A stretch of DNA of 64,000 bases. It comes from Asterella californica (taxonomy: Eukaryota > Streptophyta > Marchantiopsida > Marchantiales > Aytoniaceae). Below are positions 11,703 through 22,236 of the stretch, one piece after another. A program made the position numbers and the translations under genes. The stretch is taken from contig JAYKYS010000001.1 of the NCBI GenBank assembly GCA_036924285.1, positions 28,891,501 through 28,955,500 on the forward strand. Direction: 5' to 3'. Below the pieces are notes generated by a model. The model worked only from the letters and a program-made list of their open reading frames with translations, was not told the origin of the DNA and did no database searches. Position 1 is the first letter of the stretch; each line of letters begins with the position of its first letter.

Positions 11703-12718
11703 TTGACTGAAGAGGAGAAACGAGCTTTTGAACAGATGATAGTTAACCATGGTAAGGTATTTTCTTTCTCGGCTGAGGAGATAGGTTGTGTGGATCCTAG
11801 TGTGATAGCTCCGATGGTTATATTCACTATTCCTCACGTACCTTGGAACTTGAAGCCGATTCCAGTCCCTCGTGCCTTGCTACCGAAGGTGATTGAGTTA
11901 CTGAAGGAGAGGATGCAGATGGGTATTCTTGAACCATCTATGGCTCCGTACTCTAGCCGATGGTTCACAGTACCTAAGAAGACAGGAGCTCTACGCTTCA
12001 TCCAAGACTTGCAGCCTGCCAACAACATCACGATTCGAAACGTTGGAACAGGACCTGTGGTTGATGAAGTAGCTGAGGCGTTTGCTGGAAGGTCAATCTA
12101 TTCTATTGGAGATCTGTTTTCAGGTTATGATCAGTTTCAGCTTGCTTTGGAGAGTAGAGACTTGACTACCATGCGTACACCTTTGGGATTGATGCGGATG
12201 TGTACTCTTCCTCAGGGTGCGACAAACTCAGTAGCCCATATGCAAAATGCGATGCATAAGGTGTTACGAGAGTTTGTGCCTGAGGTCACTATCCCGTTTC
12301 TGGATGATATTCTCATGAAAGGCTGTCCGGTGGAGGACAAGGACGAAGCAGTGACTTCTGATGGTTGCAGAAAGTTCGTTGCAGACCACATTCGAGATGT
12401 GGAGAAGATTTTGATGCGTTTGAAGGGGTACACCTCACTCTATCAAGTACCAAATCTCGCTTTGGGATGTCAGAGATTGTGGTAGTAGGTCATCTGTGTG
12501 GTACTTTTGGGAGGCGTCCGAACCCAGAGAAGGTAGATGCTATAGCAAGGATAGCTGACTGCACCAACATCACTGAGGTTCGACGGTTCTTGGGAGCTTG
12601 TGTGTTCTTTCGTGTGAGTATTCCTCATTATGCACACATTGCCGAGCCTCTGTATGCACTTCTGAGAAAGGGAAGGAGGTTTACTTGGCGGCAAGAACAT
12701 CATGAGACGATGGAGTAG
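11703..12718 (+). pseudogene. Ty3/gypsy reverse transcriptase
   Basis: Domain blocks in order: LKERMQMGILEPSMAPYSSR, PKKTGALRFIQDLQPANN, YSIGDLFSGYDQF (first catalytic Asp), RTPLGLMRMCTLPQGATNS, and FLDDI (catalytic pair, FLDD variant). A frameshift around 12420-12440 moves the reading to a second frame that continues FGMSEIVVVGHLCG, RRPNPEKVDAI and EVRRFLGACVFFR, the thumb/connection region. A TAG at 12716-12718 breaks it again. It copies element RNA into cDNA; this copy is inactive. Confidence 0.85.
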
Positions 12719-13228
12719 CTGAAGGAGATTCTGAAGTCTCCACCTATACTAAGGAGGCTTAGCTACGAGAGCGGGAGACCTGTGGTACTGACTGTTGATA
12801 CGAGTCCCAAGGCGATTGGATGGGCAGTTGGCCAAGAAGATGCAGAAGGTGTGCGGTTTGTTTCAAGGTTTGGAGCTCGGATCTTAACAGATAGACAGCG
12901 TAACTATCCTCAAGTGAAGCGTGAGTTGTGGGGAGCTGTTACTGCTATGAAGGTAGATCGAGAGTTCTTGATAGGAGCTCGTGTGATATTAGAAACAGAT
13001 TGTTTACCTTTGTTGGGTATGATAGCGAACTGCAATACACAAGATATAGCAATGCTGCGATGGATTGCTTATGTCCGGAGTCCGAACCCGGAGCTAAAGC
13101 ATATAGCAGGGAAGGACAATCCAGTTGCAGATATGTTGTCTAGGGCTCGTTATACAGATCAGGATGAGATGTTTGCAGAGGTGGAGAATGAAGAGAGGAG
13201 AGACGTTTGGTGCCAAGTTGGTCAGTAG
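12719..13228 (+). pseudogene. retrotransposon RNase H domain
   Basis: In frame with the RT end. Contains LTVDTSPKAIGWAVGQ (first acidic catalytic position), QRNYPQVKRELWG, ILETDCLPLLG and HIAGKDNPVADMLSR, the standard RNase H order of Ty3/gypsy pol. It degrades RNA in the hybrid. It ends at a TAG at 13226-13228, after which the integrase continues in the same frame. Confidence 0.8.
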
Positions 13229-14564
13229 ACTTCAGACTTGGAGCCACTGCCGTTCAATGAGGAGTTCTACTCAGAAAAGTTCCGCGATATTGGATTTTAT
13301 CTGAGTTCGTTATGCATAAGAGAAGGATGGAGTGATGTAGAGTTCAAGGAGACGACGAAGCTGAATCTGCTGAAAGAGTTTCATGACACCTTGTGGGCTG
13401 GACATCGTGGAGTATGGGCTACATACACGAAGATGAAGGAGCGTTACTGGTGGAAGGGTTTGTATCAAGACGTGGTGGACTTTGTTGGGTCGTGTCTGCA
13501 CTGTCAATTTTACTCTAAGGTCCGTTACAGAGATGGACTTGTACCTACTTATCCACCTAGTATCCATTTTCAGTGGGTTCTTGATCTTGTGATGATGCCA
13601 CCGGGGTTATGGGAGATGCGTTACTTGGTGTTGGCTCGAGAGGATCTCTCTAACTATGTGGAGGGACGAGCACTACGGACGAAGACTACAGAGAATATCT
13701 GCAGGTTCGTGCTAGAAGATATCATCTGTCGTTATGGATCGGTTGGGAGATTACGTGCGGATAGAGGTGAGTTGAGAGGCGCTGACGTGAAGGAGTTCTT
13801 TGCTCGTTATGGAGTAAAGCTTCGACTTATCACTGCTATGAATCCAGAGGGCATTGGTAAGAGTGAACGAGGACACCCTTCTATTGTTCATGCTTTAGTG
13901 AAAGCATGTGATGGTAGGCCTAGAGAATGGCCGAGATTACTTCCATTTGCTTTGTGGGCGGATAGAACTACACACTGTACTACGACTGGATATATGCCAG
14001 TTGAGCTTATGCTGGGGCAGAAACCAATCATGCCTGCTGAGGAGTACTTTCCTACATGGACTACGCTACTGTGGGAAGATGATACAGATCGTGCTTCACT
14101 CCTTGCTTTACGTATTAGGCAGTTGGAGCGAAGGGAGGAGGATCTTGCTGATGCGCAGGAGAGGCTGAAGGTGGCTCGAGTCAAAAACAAGGAACGTTTT
14201 GACAAGACTCACCGACTACGACCGAAGCCAATACGTGTTGGTGACTGGGTTCTGGTATATGATAGCACGTTGGAGAATCAGCATTCTACACTCCGTAAGT
14301 TCTCTCGAAGATGGTTCGGACCTTATGTTGTGCTAGATGTGTATGAGAATGTCACCTAATAGCTTGCGTGAGTTGGATGGTACTCTTTTGAAGCTATCTG
14401 TGGCTGGCAAACGTGTGAAATTGTTCAAGAGACGCGGAGGATCAGTTGAGTTATTCAACTTTTTGGAGTCAGAGCAGAGGACAACAAGAGACGAAGATGT
14501 CCTTGTGTCTGAAGAGACTGAGGCGGAGGAGAGCGATGATGATGAAGATCAAACAGAAGACTGA
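13229..14564 (+). pseudogene. retrotransposon integrase with C-terminal tail
   Basis: Zinc-binding HHCC module (FHDTLWAGHRG .. CLHC), then the catalytic core: VLDLVMMPPG (first Asp), LRADRGEL (second Asp), and MNPEGIGKSERGH (Glu). The C-terminal basic block (RPKPIRVGDWVLVYDS .. RRWFGPYVVLDVYE) follows. A TAA at 14357 and a shift to the frame 14337-14564 carry the acidic tail ending DDDEDQTED. Integrase inserts element cDNA. GKSERGH is the form I associate with this element group. Confidence 0.85.
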
Positions 14565-14591
14565 GGAGATTGGCACATACCGGAGGATGTG

Positions 14592-14610
14592 CAGGTTTGG
14601 AGGGGGTGGA
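14592..14610 (+). other. polypurine tract
   Basis: AGGTTTGGAGGGGGTGGA directly abuts the 5' end of the right LTR, the expected plus-strand primer position. Confidence 0.75.
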
Positions 14611-15928
14611 TGTCGTGATGTGAATCATTTCACATAGTAAATGATTCACTTCTCTGTCAGACATTAGTCTCTCTGAGTGAAGTTAAGACCTCAGAAAAGT
14701 CCGTTTTAGAGAGATGTTATATATTTTGAGTCTTAGTAGGTTGATTACCATGTTGATAGGGCTTAAGCTCATGGGTTGTATTTGCGTGTCACCCATGCAT
14801 GCTTTCTAGCTGATTTAAGTTATTTTTCGGGGCTGCGTGTCGTTTTAGGTAGTTTAAGTTTTACGCTGGCACTCTAGGGGGCTTGTCGTGGTAACCTATG
14901 AGTGTAGATAAGTTACCACATGGTTAAAGACACAAAATGACAACCAAATGGAGCTATGAATTCTCATTGGTTCATTTTTGTCTTTTGTGTAACTCTAAAT
15001 TTAGAAACAGAGGTCTAAAGAGGATTTCGAGCAATTTGTGAAGGCACTTCGAAATCTGAGAGCACAAGGAGATAGAGCTCGTGGAGCCAAGCACTGTCAG
15101 CGAAAAGTTTGATCGATTTGGAGCAATAAAGAAGGAGTTATGGCTGATTGAAGTTTGATTTGTGTCAGAATTGCAGCACTTCTGTTGAATTTGGGGTTTT
15201 GAGTGTCATTTGCAGCAGAATTGAGGAAATTGCTTCAAAACTTCGTGGCTGTGTTCACTGTCAGCAGAGCTACGACTGTCTCCAAATTTTCATGTCAATT
15301 GAGTCAGTGAGTAATTCAGAGCGACCGCTGAAGTAAAGGGGGTCCGAAAAGCTCTCAATCTGGAGCAGCAACTTCAAAGAGCGAGATCTGGAGTTCTGTG
15401 TGGAATCAGGAGGCCCAACTTCACAGGAGTGTTCAGCAAGCTGTGTACTGCAAATCTTGTAAGAATTTCCCAAAGTGATCGAGCCAATTCGTTGTTATAG
15501 GTCGAAATAGCTGTCTGAGTACCAGAAACTGCCGTAATTTCTCTACTCAGAAAGTTTCTGCTCATATCTTAGTTCTTTGAATTGATCTGAAGCTGAAATT
15601 TCGTATGTGTATCCAGTAGAACCTCATTTACATGTAGGAGGAGTTCTGAAGTCTGAACCTTCACATATTTCTCAATCCTGAGTGTCAAAGTTCGCCATCT
15701 GATCTTATCATTGCTAGTTAAGCCTGAACTTGCTTCGTGAACATATCAGAAGAGCCTAGAGACTTATATGAGTGTTTTTCAGTATCACCTTGAGACCTGA
15801 AGCCTATCCTGTGAGTAAACCAGCCACAGCCAAGAGCCCAACGCTTTCCCGAGTAGATTGAACACAGCCTTCAAGCTCATATCACAGCCAAAAGGTTCGC
15901 CCTTCCCAGGAAGACTCTCAACCTGACA
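14611..15928 (+). repeat. right LTR (1,318 bp)
   Basis: Begins TGTCGTGATG and ends CTGACA, then ACGT and the resumed non-LTR reading frame. It is the partner of 7490-8808. Confidence 0.92.
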
Positions 15929-15932
15929 ACGT

Positions 15933-17117
15933 AGGCAGACATCTTTGTCGATATCATGTGGTGGGGTGGGCTTATTATCCATGGAGGAGACTGCTCCGGC
16001 AGCCTTTTTGGGTAGTTGGGCCCTCTCAGCACCTTGGCTCTGTTGCCGTATTCTCGTGCGAGATAGACTTATTCTGGAGAGCTACGTGACAGAGGTGGAG
16101 GATGGTTCTTACCCACTACAGATGTGTCTCCGTGAGGCAAGAGATGGCTTGACTCTTGAGGCACGTCAGGCACACCCTCGATTCGATACCTTAGCTACCG
16201 ATGGATCTCGCTGACTACAGTCTTCTCTGACGGGGCACCACTTCCAGCAGGTTCTCCATGCTCTCTTAGTGGATCCTTCCATCTCACAGGATACTAGAGC
16301 TCGACTCCGCTCTTGTTCGGACAAGGGCGCAGGCTCTTGGCTCATAGCTCGACCTTGCATTAGAGCGTTCCGACTCGCACCGACTATCTTCTTTACACCG
16401 ATGAGGTTCCGCCTAGGCTTGGTCCAGCCTGTTGCTTCGGCACTATCCACTTGCGAGTGCGGTGTCTCGCTCGACACATCGGGTCGTCATCTTGCTCGAT
16501 GTCCTCGTGGTGGAGAGTGGATAGCTACCCACGATGCCATCAGAGACGTCGTGTTTGCCTTAGCACGGGAGAGCGGTCACATGACGTGGAGAGAGCGATG
16601 GTATGCCCTTCAGACAGGAGGATCAGTGAGAGCTGACTTGTACATGATGAGAGAGGATCAGGTCTCAGTGGCTGATGTGGTTGTCACGGATCCGACACGA
16701 GACTCAGTGGCTGCATAGGTGATCACTCATCCCTCAGGATGGGCTGCAGGCGTGGCGGCAGCAGCGAAGGTGACCAAGTATAGGGGTATGCAAGTGGGAC
16801 ATCGCTTCATCCCCTTAGCTTTGGAGATATACGGATCGACAGGCTTGAAGTTCGACGTCTTTCTGAGAGACTGTGCTAGAGCCTATCATGAGAGGCGTCA
16901 GGAGGTACCACCTTCTCTTTCTTTTTTTACCACATTTTTTAGACAGCGAGTTTTCATTGCTCTACAGAGAGCTTTAGCAGGAGCCGTTCTTAGGAGAGCA
17001 ATCGCAGTAGGTGATGCCTCTTCAGGTGCGCCAGTTGTTTGTAGAGTTACTGACTTTCTGATCTCCGACATTATAGGTGCGACAGACGATTCTAGAGCTA
17101 CTGATAGCGGGGCTTAG
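15933..17117 (+). pseudogene. non-LTR retrotransposon ORF, thumb, Cys/His motif and restriction-like endonuclease (3' part)
   Basis: Continues the frame broken at 7489: SISCGGVGLLSM, then AFLGSWALSAP. A Cys/His motif CECGVSLDTSGRHLARC (about 16456-16506) is followed by HDAIRDVVFAL, VRADLYM, VADVVVTDP, and KVTKYRGM with FIPLALEIYGSTG. That order (R-x-D, D-x-V-x-DP, K-x2-KY) fits a PD-(D/E)XK restriction-like endonuclease, as in R2-type elements. In-frame stops at 16212-16214 (TGA) and 16716-16718 (TAG) inactivate it. Together with the 5' part it gives about 1,040 codons. Confidence 0.78.
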
Positions 17118-17262
17118 CCTCGATGTTCTTCCCTTCGGGGTGGTTGTTGCTTGGCCCTTCGAGTCCTTCATTCCCTTGTGAGGCTTGATGGGATCTTCCC
17201 ATCCGTTTGCTATTCATTGGGTCGCGTTTCACCTTTCATATAACCACATCAGATCCAGGCAG
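17118..17262 (+). mobile_element. 3' untranslated tail of the non-LTR element
   Basis: GCTTAGCCTCGATGTT..CCCTTCGGGG..TTGCTTGGCCCTTCG..TTTGCTATTCATT recurs at 30945-31111, which marks it as the 3' tail. The exact end lies near 17230-17262, where the foldback element begins. Confidence 0.7.
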
Positions 17263-17430
17263 GAATTGGCTTGATCACACCCCCAGTACGATCGCTGCGC
17301 TTGATCATACCCCTCTTAACGTTTGGTTGCTAGATCATACCCCCAACCTCCAATCGTCCGTCATGCCGGTACCCCGCGCCATGTAGATCAAGCCGTTATG
17401 CCATGTCATATTGACAGTCTGACGTGGAGC
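17263..17430 (+). repeat. left terminal inverted repeat
   Basis: Pairs with 18975-19141. Carries three GATCA-ACCCC type subrepeats and a GGTACC-like centre. Confidence 0.85.
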
Positions 17431-17699
17431 ATGCGCCACGTCATGGTAGGATAGTCTGACGTGTATGACGTGAAACGTGTGAGACAGTTTACTTTGACGT
17501 GGAGCATGGTCTGACGTGAAGCGTGTTTAAAAAAAGCGAGCGGGAAAAGATCGGACAATGCGAGAATGACGCCAGAATGCATAGACAGTATCGCCCGGCC
17601 AGTCTCACAGCAACGCACGAGATGCATTTACAGATTTTCTGCACTCAAAATGCGAGGTGATGCAAAGAAGCAAGCAATTGAAGATGATGATGAATGAAG

Positions 17700-18660
17700 A
17701 TCGAGAAGACGAGCATGTATTGCTCCGAGCAGGAGCGATACAAGTAATGTTACGCTCCTACGGGGCGATACAAGCTGTATCGCCCCGACCAGGATTCCCC
17801 TAGCCTTACCCTCGGAGTGATACATCCTGTATCGCATTCGTTGTGCAAAACTTTGCATGTATCGCTCCGAGCAAGAACGATACAAGTAATGTTACGCTTC
17901 TGCGGGACGATACAAGCTATATCGTCCCGACCAGGGTTCCCCTAGCCTTATCCTTGGAACGATACATCCTGTATCGCACTAGTATCGCTCCGAGCAGGAA
18001 CGATACAAGTAATGTTACGCTCCTGCGGGGCGATACAAGCTATATCGTCCCGACCAGGGTTCCCCTAGCCTTACCCTCGGAGCGATACATCCTGTATCGC
18101 TCCGAGCAAGAACGATACAAGTAATGTTACGCTCCTGTGGGACGATACAAGTTGTATCGTCTCGACCAGGGTTCCCTTAGCCTTACCCTCGGAGAGATAC
18201 ATCCTGTATCGCTCCGAGCAGGAACGATACAAGTAATGTTACGCTTCTGCGGGACGATACAAGCTGTATCGCCTCGACCAGGGTTCCCCTAGCCTTACCC
18301 TTGGAGCGATACATCTTGTATCGCTCCAAGCAGGAACGATACAAGTAATGTTACGCTCCTGCGGGAGGATACAAGTTGTATCGTCTCGACCAGGGTTCCC
18401 TTAGCCTTATCCTCAGAGCGATACATCCTGTATCGCTCCGAGCAGGAACGATACAAGTAATGTTACGCTTCTGCGGGACGATACAAGCTGTATCGTCCCG
18501 ACCAAGGTTCCCCTAGTCTTATCCTCGGAGCGATACATCCTGTATCGCACTCGTTGTGCGAAACTTTGCATGTATCGCTCTGAGCAGGAGCGATACAAGT
18601 AATGTTACGCTCCTACGAGGCGATACAAGCTGTATCGCTCCGACCAAGGTTCGCTCTGAT
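17700..18660. repeat. tandem array of about eight ~112-bp hairpin-rich units
   Basis: Units recur near 17731, 17873, 17994, 18107, 18218, 18330, 18442 and 18583. Two intervals are longer (~142 bp) because of an inserted TCGTTGTGC.AAACTTTGCA block. Each unit holds short stems on GATACA/TGTATC, for example CGGAGCGATACA-TCC-TGTATCGCTCCG (12 bp, 3-nt loop). The open frames in it are repetitive and not credible genes. Confidence 0.85.
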
Positions 18661-18974
18661 CACTACTCTCAGATTTATTCTCGAATTCAGTTCATTGTGT
18701 TCTTTGACCCGCCATCGTAAATGTGCTGGAACTGTTATGATCTATTTCAAATGTTTAATGATCTGTTTCACATGGATGCTACGCTATTTGCGCGTGAGGT
18801 CTCAAGTCAGACTGTCTCTTTTCAGTTCTTTCTCGCAGAACACACCCACTCGTCAGACAGTACATTTTCACGCCCCAAGTCAGACTGTACACGCTTGCCA
18901 TGTCACCACATAAACATACCACGTCAGATTGTGTACTCTGCGTTTTCACATCTCACGTCAGATTGTAAACATAC

Positions 18975-19141
18975 GCTCCACGTCATATTGTCAATATGAC
19001 CTGGCATAACGGCTTGATCTACATGGCGCGGGGTACCGACATGACGGACGATTGGAGGTTGGAGGTATGATCAAGCAACCAAACGTTAAGAGGGGTATGA
19101 TCAAGCGCAGCGATCGTACTGGGGTGTGATCAAGCCAATTC
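18975..19141 (-). repeat. right terminal inverted repeat
   Basis: Reverse complement of 17263-17430 with about eight differences; ends GATCAAGCCAATTC. Confidence 0.85.
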
Positions 19142-20308
19142 TGCAATTGTGATCTGCAGGTTACGGATCGCGTAGAGAGGTTTACAGTTTTGGGGTCGGA
19201 GTGGTGCTAATAGGGCCACTAGGTTTTACGGTTTTACGACTATCGACGTAAATGTATGTATCATCTCTAGAGATGATACATAAAATCTTTACGTGTTAGA
19301 CGTCAATCTCATGAATATAACCTCTTCTAACTTGACGTATAATTAATTATAGTATTCATTAATTATATGGAGCAGAACGCATATTATACGTTTCGCAGAT
19401 TGAGTAGAGCGCGGAACACCGCAAAAACATTCCGCACTTCATGAAAAAGACGTGTCGCAGATGAGTACAGTCTGGAACATCAGAAAAGCCTTCTGGACTT
19501 CATAAAATGGAGAACGATTTTGATTACGGGAGTTCCGAATTAAGCATACCGCTTTTATAGTGAATTTTTGGACTTTACAACCAGTGCTGTAACCGTAAAT
19601 TCTAACTACATGGACCTCTCAAATAAATTCTAGCTACATAGACCTCTCTAACGTACCTACCTTAATCCATAAAACCACCATGTAATAGGCTTACATGGCT
19701 GAACGTAACTACCGTTCTGGTTTTGAATGCCCCCAATATCTTGTTCGAGGAGCCTTTGTTTTTCCCGGAAATGATAGAAATATAAGATCACATGCATGTT
19801 ACCGTCCTGCCACGCCTCACTACACTACTGCACGTTGTAGAACTTGCAGTTGCACATGTACACTTGTTTCTGGGATTGGGATGGTACAGTAGTACAGGAT
19901 GATGGTTACTTCGGCGTGCATTTGTGGACGTTGGGAGAGTTTACCGATGGTTCACTGTTTGAAGCTGGGAGAAGGGAGAGGCTCCACGAAAGCTGGAAAA
20001 GTTCTCGTGTACGGTGCACAGAACAAGAGCTTGATATGCTCCGTGACCTCAAAATGAAGGCGGCGTGATTGTAGCGCTAAATATAATCCTTACATCATCT
20101 TATCTGCAAACGAAGCTGATCCAGCCAGGTCCACGGCATTTGCCTGCTTCTTAGACGAAAGGTTTCTGCCTTGCTGATCCGTCTATACAACCATGGAAGC
20201 AAGAAAAGATGTCGGGGGACACAACTAAAGGATTACTTCTTGCAGTTTAGTATCATACAAACGTGCGGAATATAAAAGGAGTTCTTTTAGTCCATTTGTT
20301 AGCCACAG
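19142..20308. other. non-coding, contains a palindrome and a dispersed repeat
   Basis: A perfect 28-nt palindrome (19255-19282) opens a repeat related to 4240-4670. Small open frames at 19695-20068 show no recognisable domain. Confidence 0.5.
19255..19282. repeat. perfect 28-nt palindrome
   Basis: TATGTATCATCTCT followed by its exact reverse complement. An imperfect version is at about 4259-4290. Confidence 0.95.
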
Positions 20309-21555
20309 TCAGCCAAATGGAAGAAAAGGACTCCTGGATCTAGGAGGCCTATAGTCGCAATGTGATGATAACTCTCCGCTCACTCCGGCTCCATGAGGTC
20401 GAGGTCCAAAATGCATGTCCCAATCATCCCAATCAATATTTAGTTGCTGCACAGTTACGTCATTATCATAGGAACCGTCATCCCTGCAAATAATGTCAAG
20501 GGGAGAAGGTGACTGCAGCTGTCCGTCGGGATCTGACACTTCACCTTCGGACGATTCTTGCACAGGAATTAGATGGTCTCCCTCACCTCGGCTTGGGGCA
20601 GAATTATCACCTCGAGCGATCTTCAAGATCACGGCTTTCTTGATTTTGGACTTACCAAGCCCTTTCTGTCCAGCAAGCGCAAGAATAATGTCCTCTTTCA
20701 GACTGTACTCATGCAGCGTCCAGGAATCTTTCTTTCGCTTTTTCGACGAATCCACACATTTTCCCTGAGTGTGCTTGTAGCTGAAGTATTTGCAGTTAAG
20801 ATCACTAAGTTTTTTCCGGTACGAAGGACCGGTTTGTTTCCAGCACCGACCATCCCTTGTCTGCCTGGTAACTTTGGTGGTGCTCGTAATGGTGAGAAGA
20901 TACCTGGGCTTGAGCTCTTGAATCAAACACGAACAAAGCAAATCAGTATGTGGAAGTGCTACGAGCTCTAATACAACAGGAACTAGCAACAGCAGGAGGC
21001 GCAGTCTAATCATGAACTTCAAGCTTAAACTTCAGATTTACTTGCTAACCAGTAAAGTCCTGCACACTTTCGTGGACGTATATGTATGCTGTCTATAGCT
21101 TCTATGCGCCAACTAACATCCTCCGCCATGCTTAGTGCCATAGTCCAAGCTCTAAGATGCTTCAGGCAGCTTACTAATACTCATCAGAAAACGTGTGTTG
21201 CTAACTGCTGGGACCATGAGACATGGGTGGGAGCTAGTATACCGGTGACAACTTCCCAAGGGTGAAACTTTGATATGTCTGCTCCTTGGAAGATGTTGAT
21301 ATGTTGAAACTTCGCCCCGTTTTCTCCTTGGAAGATATCAATCTCGTTTGGGCTGCTATCAGAGTGCGTTCCCTGTGCTAGTTCGTCCAGAAGTTTCTCC
21401 TGAGTTGATGAGAGGTAATCTTTCAACTGGTGATCGCCAATCCCTCCATCAAAACCACTGTGACCAAAGACATCACGATAAGGCAGTGTGTACTTTCCAC
21501 CACCTTCGAATTCCTGATTCCCCTGCAGATCATGTGTCACCAACAACGACTTCAT
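20309..21555 (-). CDS. divergent NAC-domain transcription factor (at least two exons)
   Basis: Two minus-strand coding blocks. The first (21555 down to about 21250) reads GDHQLKDYLSS then NIFQGADISKFHPWEV, matching NAC subdomains A and B (..DEEL..YL.., ..I..D..K..PW.L). The second (20903 down to 20309, after an acceptor CCCAG|GTATC) reads YLLTITSTTKVTRQTRDG, CWKQTG, KKDSWTLHEYSL and AVILKIAR. These match subdomains C-E (YFF..., GYWK.TG, W.MHEYRL, WVLCKI). The C-terminus is acidic and Ser/Asp-rich, as in activation regions. The donor of the first block is not resolved. NAC proteins bind DNA as dimers in the nucleus; this one is far from the typical family sequence. Confidence 0.58.
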
Positions 21556-22236
21556 CAGTATTGAAATGCTGAAAAGGGAAGTCTGTCTGTCAACAACTTT
21601 TCATCCCTGCTCTAAACTTTGTCTACTACTCGAGTGGAGGGCACCATCTAACAACAAAAAAGATTATGAAACTTGGCTCAACATGAGCTTCCATTGCATC
21701 TTTGGGTGAACTTGTGAGGCAGAAAAGCAATCGAAGAAACAACAAAAAGCAGATAGCCCAGACGTGAACCATATATAGTTCACTTCGGATAAATTTCCGA
21801 CTTAATATGATGGATATACAGACCAAAGGCGATAATCCTAAATGACACCGTTAATAATCCGTACGCTATGGATGACGGAGGTTCTGAATGTATGGACCTA
21901 TAGAGCGGCCAGTTCGTGGCAGAATGTGTTCAGAGAAAGGAATCATCATAGTACCAACCAAACGTATTTCATATGCTCGTCGAGCGCTATAAATTCATTC
22001 TAACCTCTAGAGATCTGCGCAAGCTACTCGGACATCAGGTGACTAAGAAAGCCACGAGAGTCCGCTCTTAAGCTTCTGCAGCAGGTTAAGAGACTGAAAA
22101 CAGGTGTGACAATCCTTACCTCGACGTTCCAGGGAGATACAGGCTCTGCTCACTGGACCTAAGAGAACATTATGTAAACTAGACAACTACTGCAAAGTTA
22201 TAATGTGAATTCAGTACTGTGAACAAGTTGAAGAGG

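Larger units (their letters stand above)
7490..15928 (+). mobile_element. Ty3/gypsy-type LTR retrotransposon, nested and rearranged
   Basis: Bounded by direct repeats 7490-8808 and 14611-15928 that begin TGTCGTG and end CCTGACA (TG..CA). Internal order is gag zinc knuckle, protease, reverse transcriptase, RNase H, integrase, which is the Ty3/gypsy order. It is inserted in the reading frame of a non-LTR element with a 4-bp duplication. The LTRs differ at roughly 18 positions by my hand count (~1.4%), so the insertion is fairly young, yet pol already has stops and frameshifts. No primer-binding site follows the 5' LTR: 217 bp of target-element sequence sits there, so the 5' internal region has been lost or replaced. 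Confidence 0.85.
17263..19141. mobile_element. foldback-type DNA element with long terminal inverted repeats
   Basis: Left arm 17263-17430 and right arm 18975-19141 are ~95% identical reverse complements starting GAATTGGCTTGATCACACCC. The arms contain repeated (C)TTGATCA(T/C)ACCCC blocks, likely transposase-binding sites. No transposase is encoded between them. The interior is a hairpin array flanked by TGACGT-rich sequence. No clear target-site duplication is visible, so the outer ends could extend a few bases to the CAGATC present on both sides. Confidence 0.75.

Noticed and set aside
16161..16166. GCACGT as target-site duplication matching 7484-7489
   Set aside because: It is a 6-bp match but would place the right LTR end at 16160, inside retroelement coding sequence that continues the host frame. 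The ends TG..CA with ACGT at 15929 fit better.
17628..18598. Open frames within the hairpin array
   Set aside because: They are repetitive translations of the tandem unit on both strands.
17640..18660. CRISPR-like array
   Set aside because: Units are longer and lack unique spacers of constant length, and the region is flanked by transposon inverted repeats in a eukaryotic genome.
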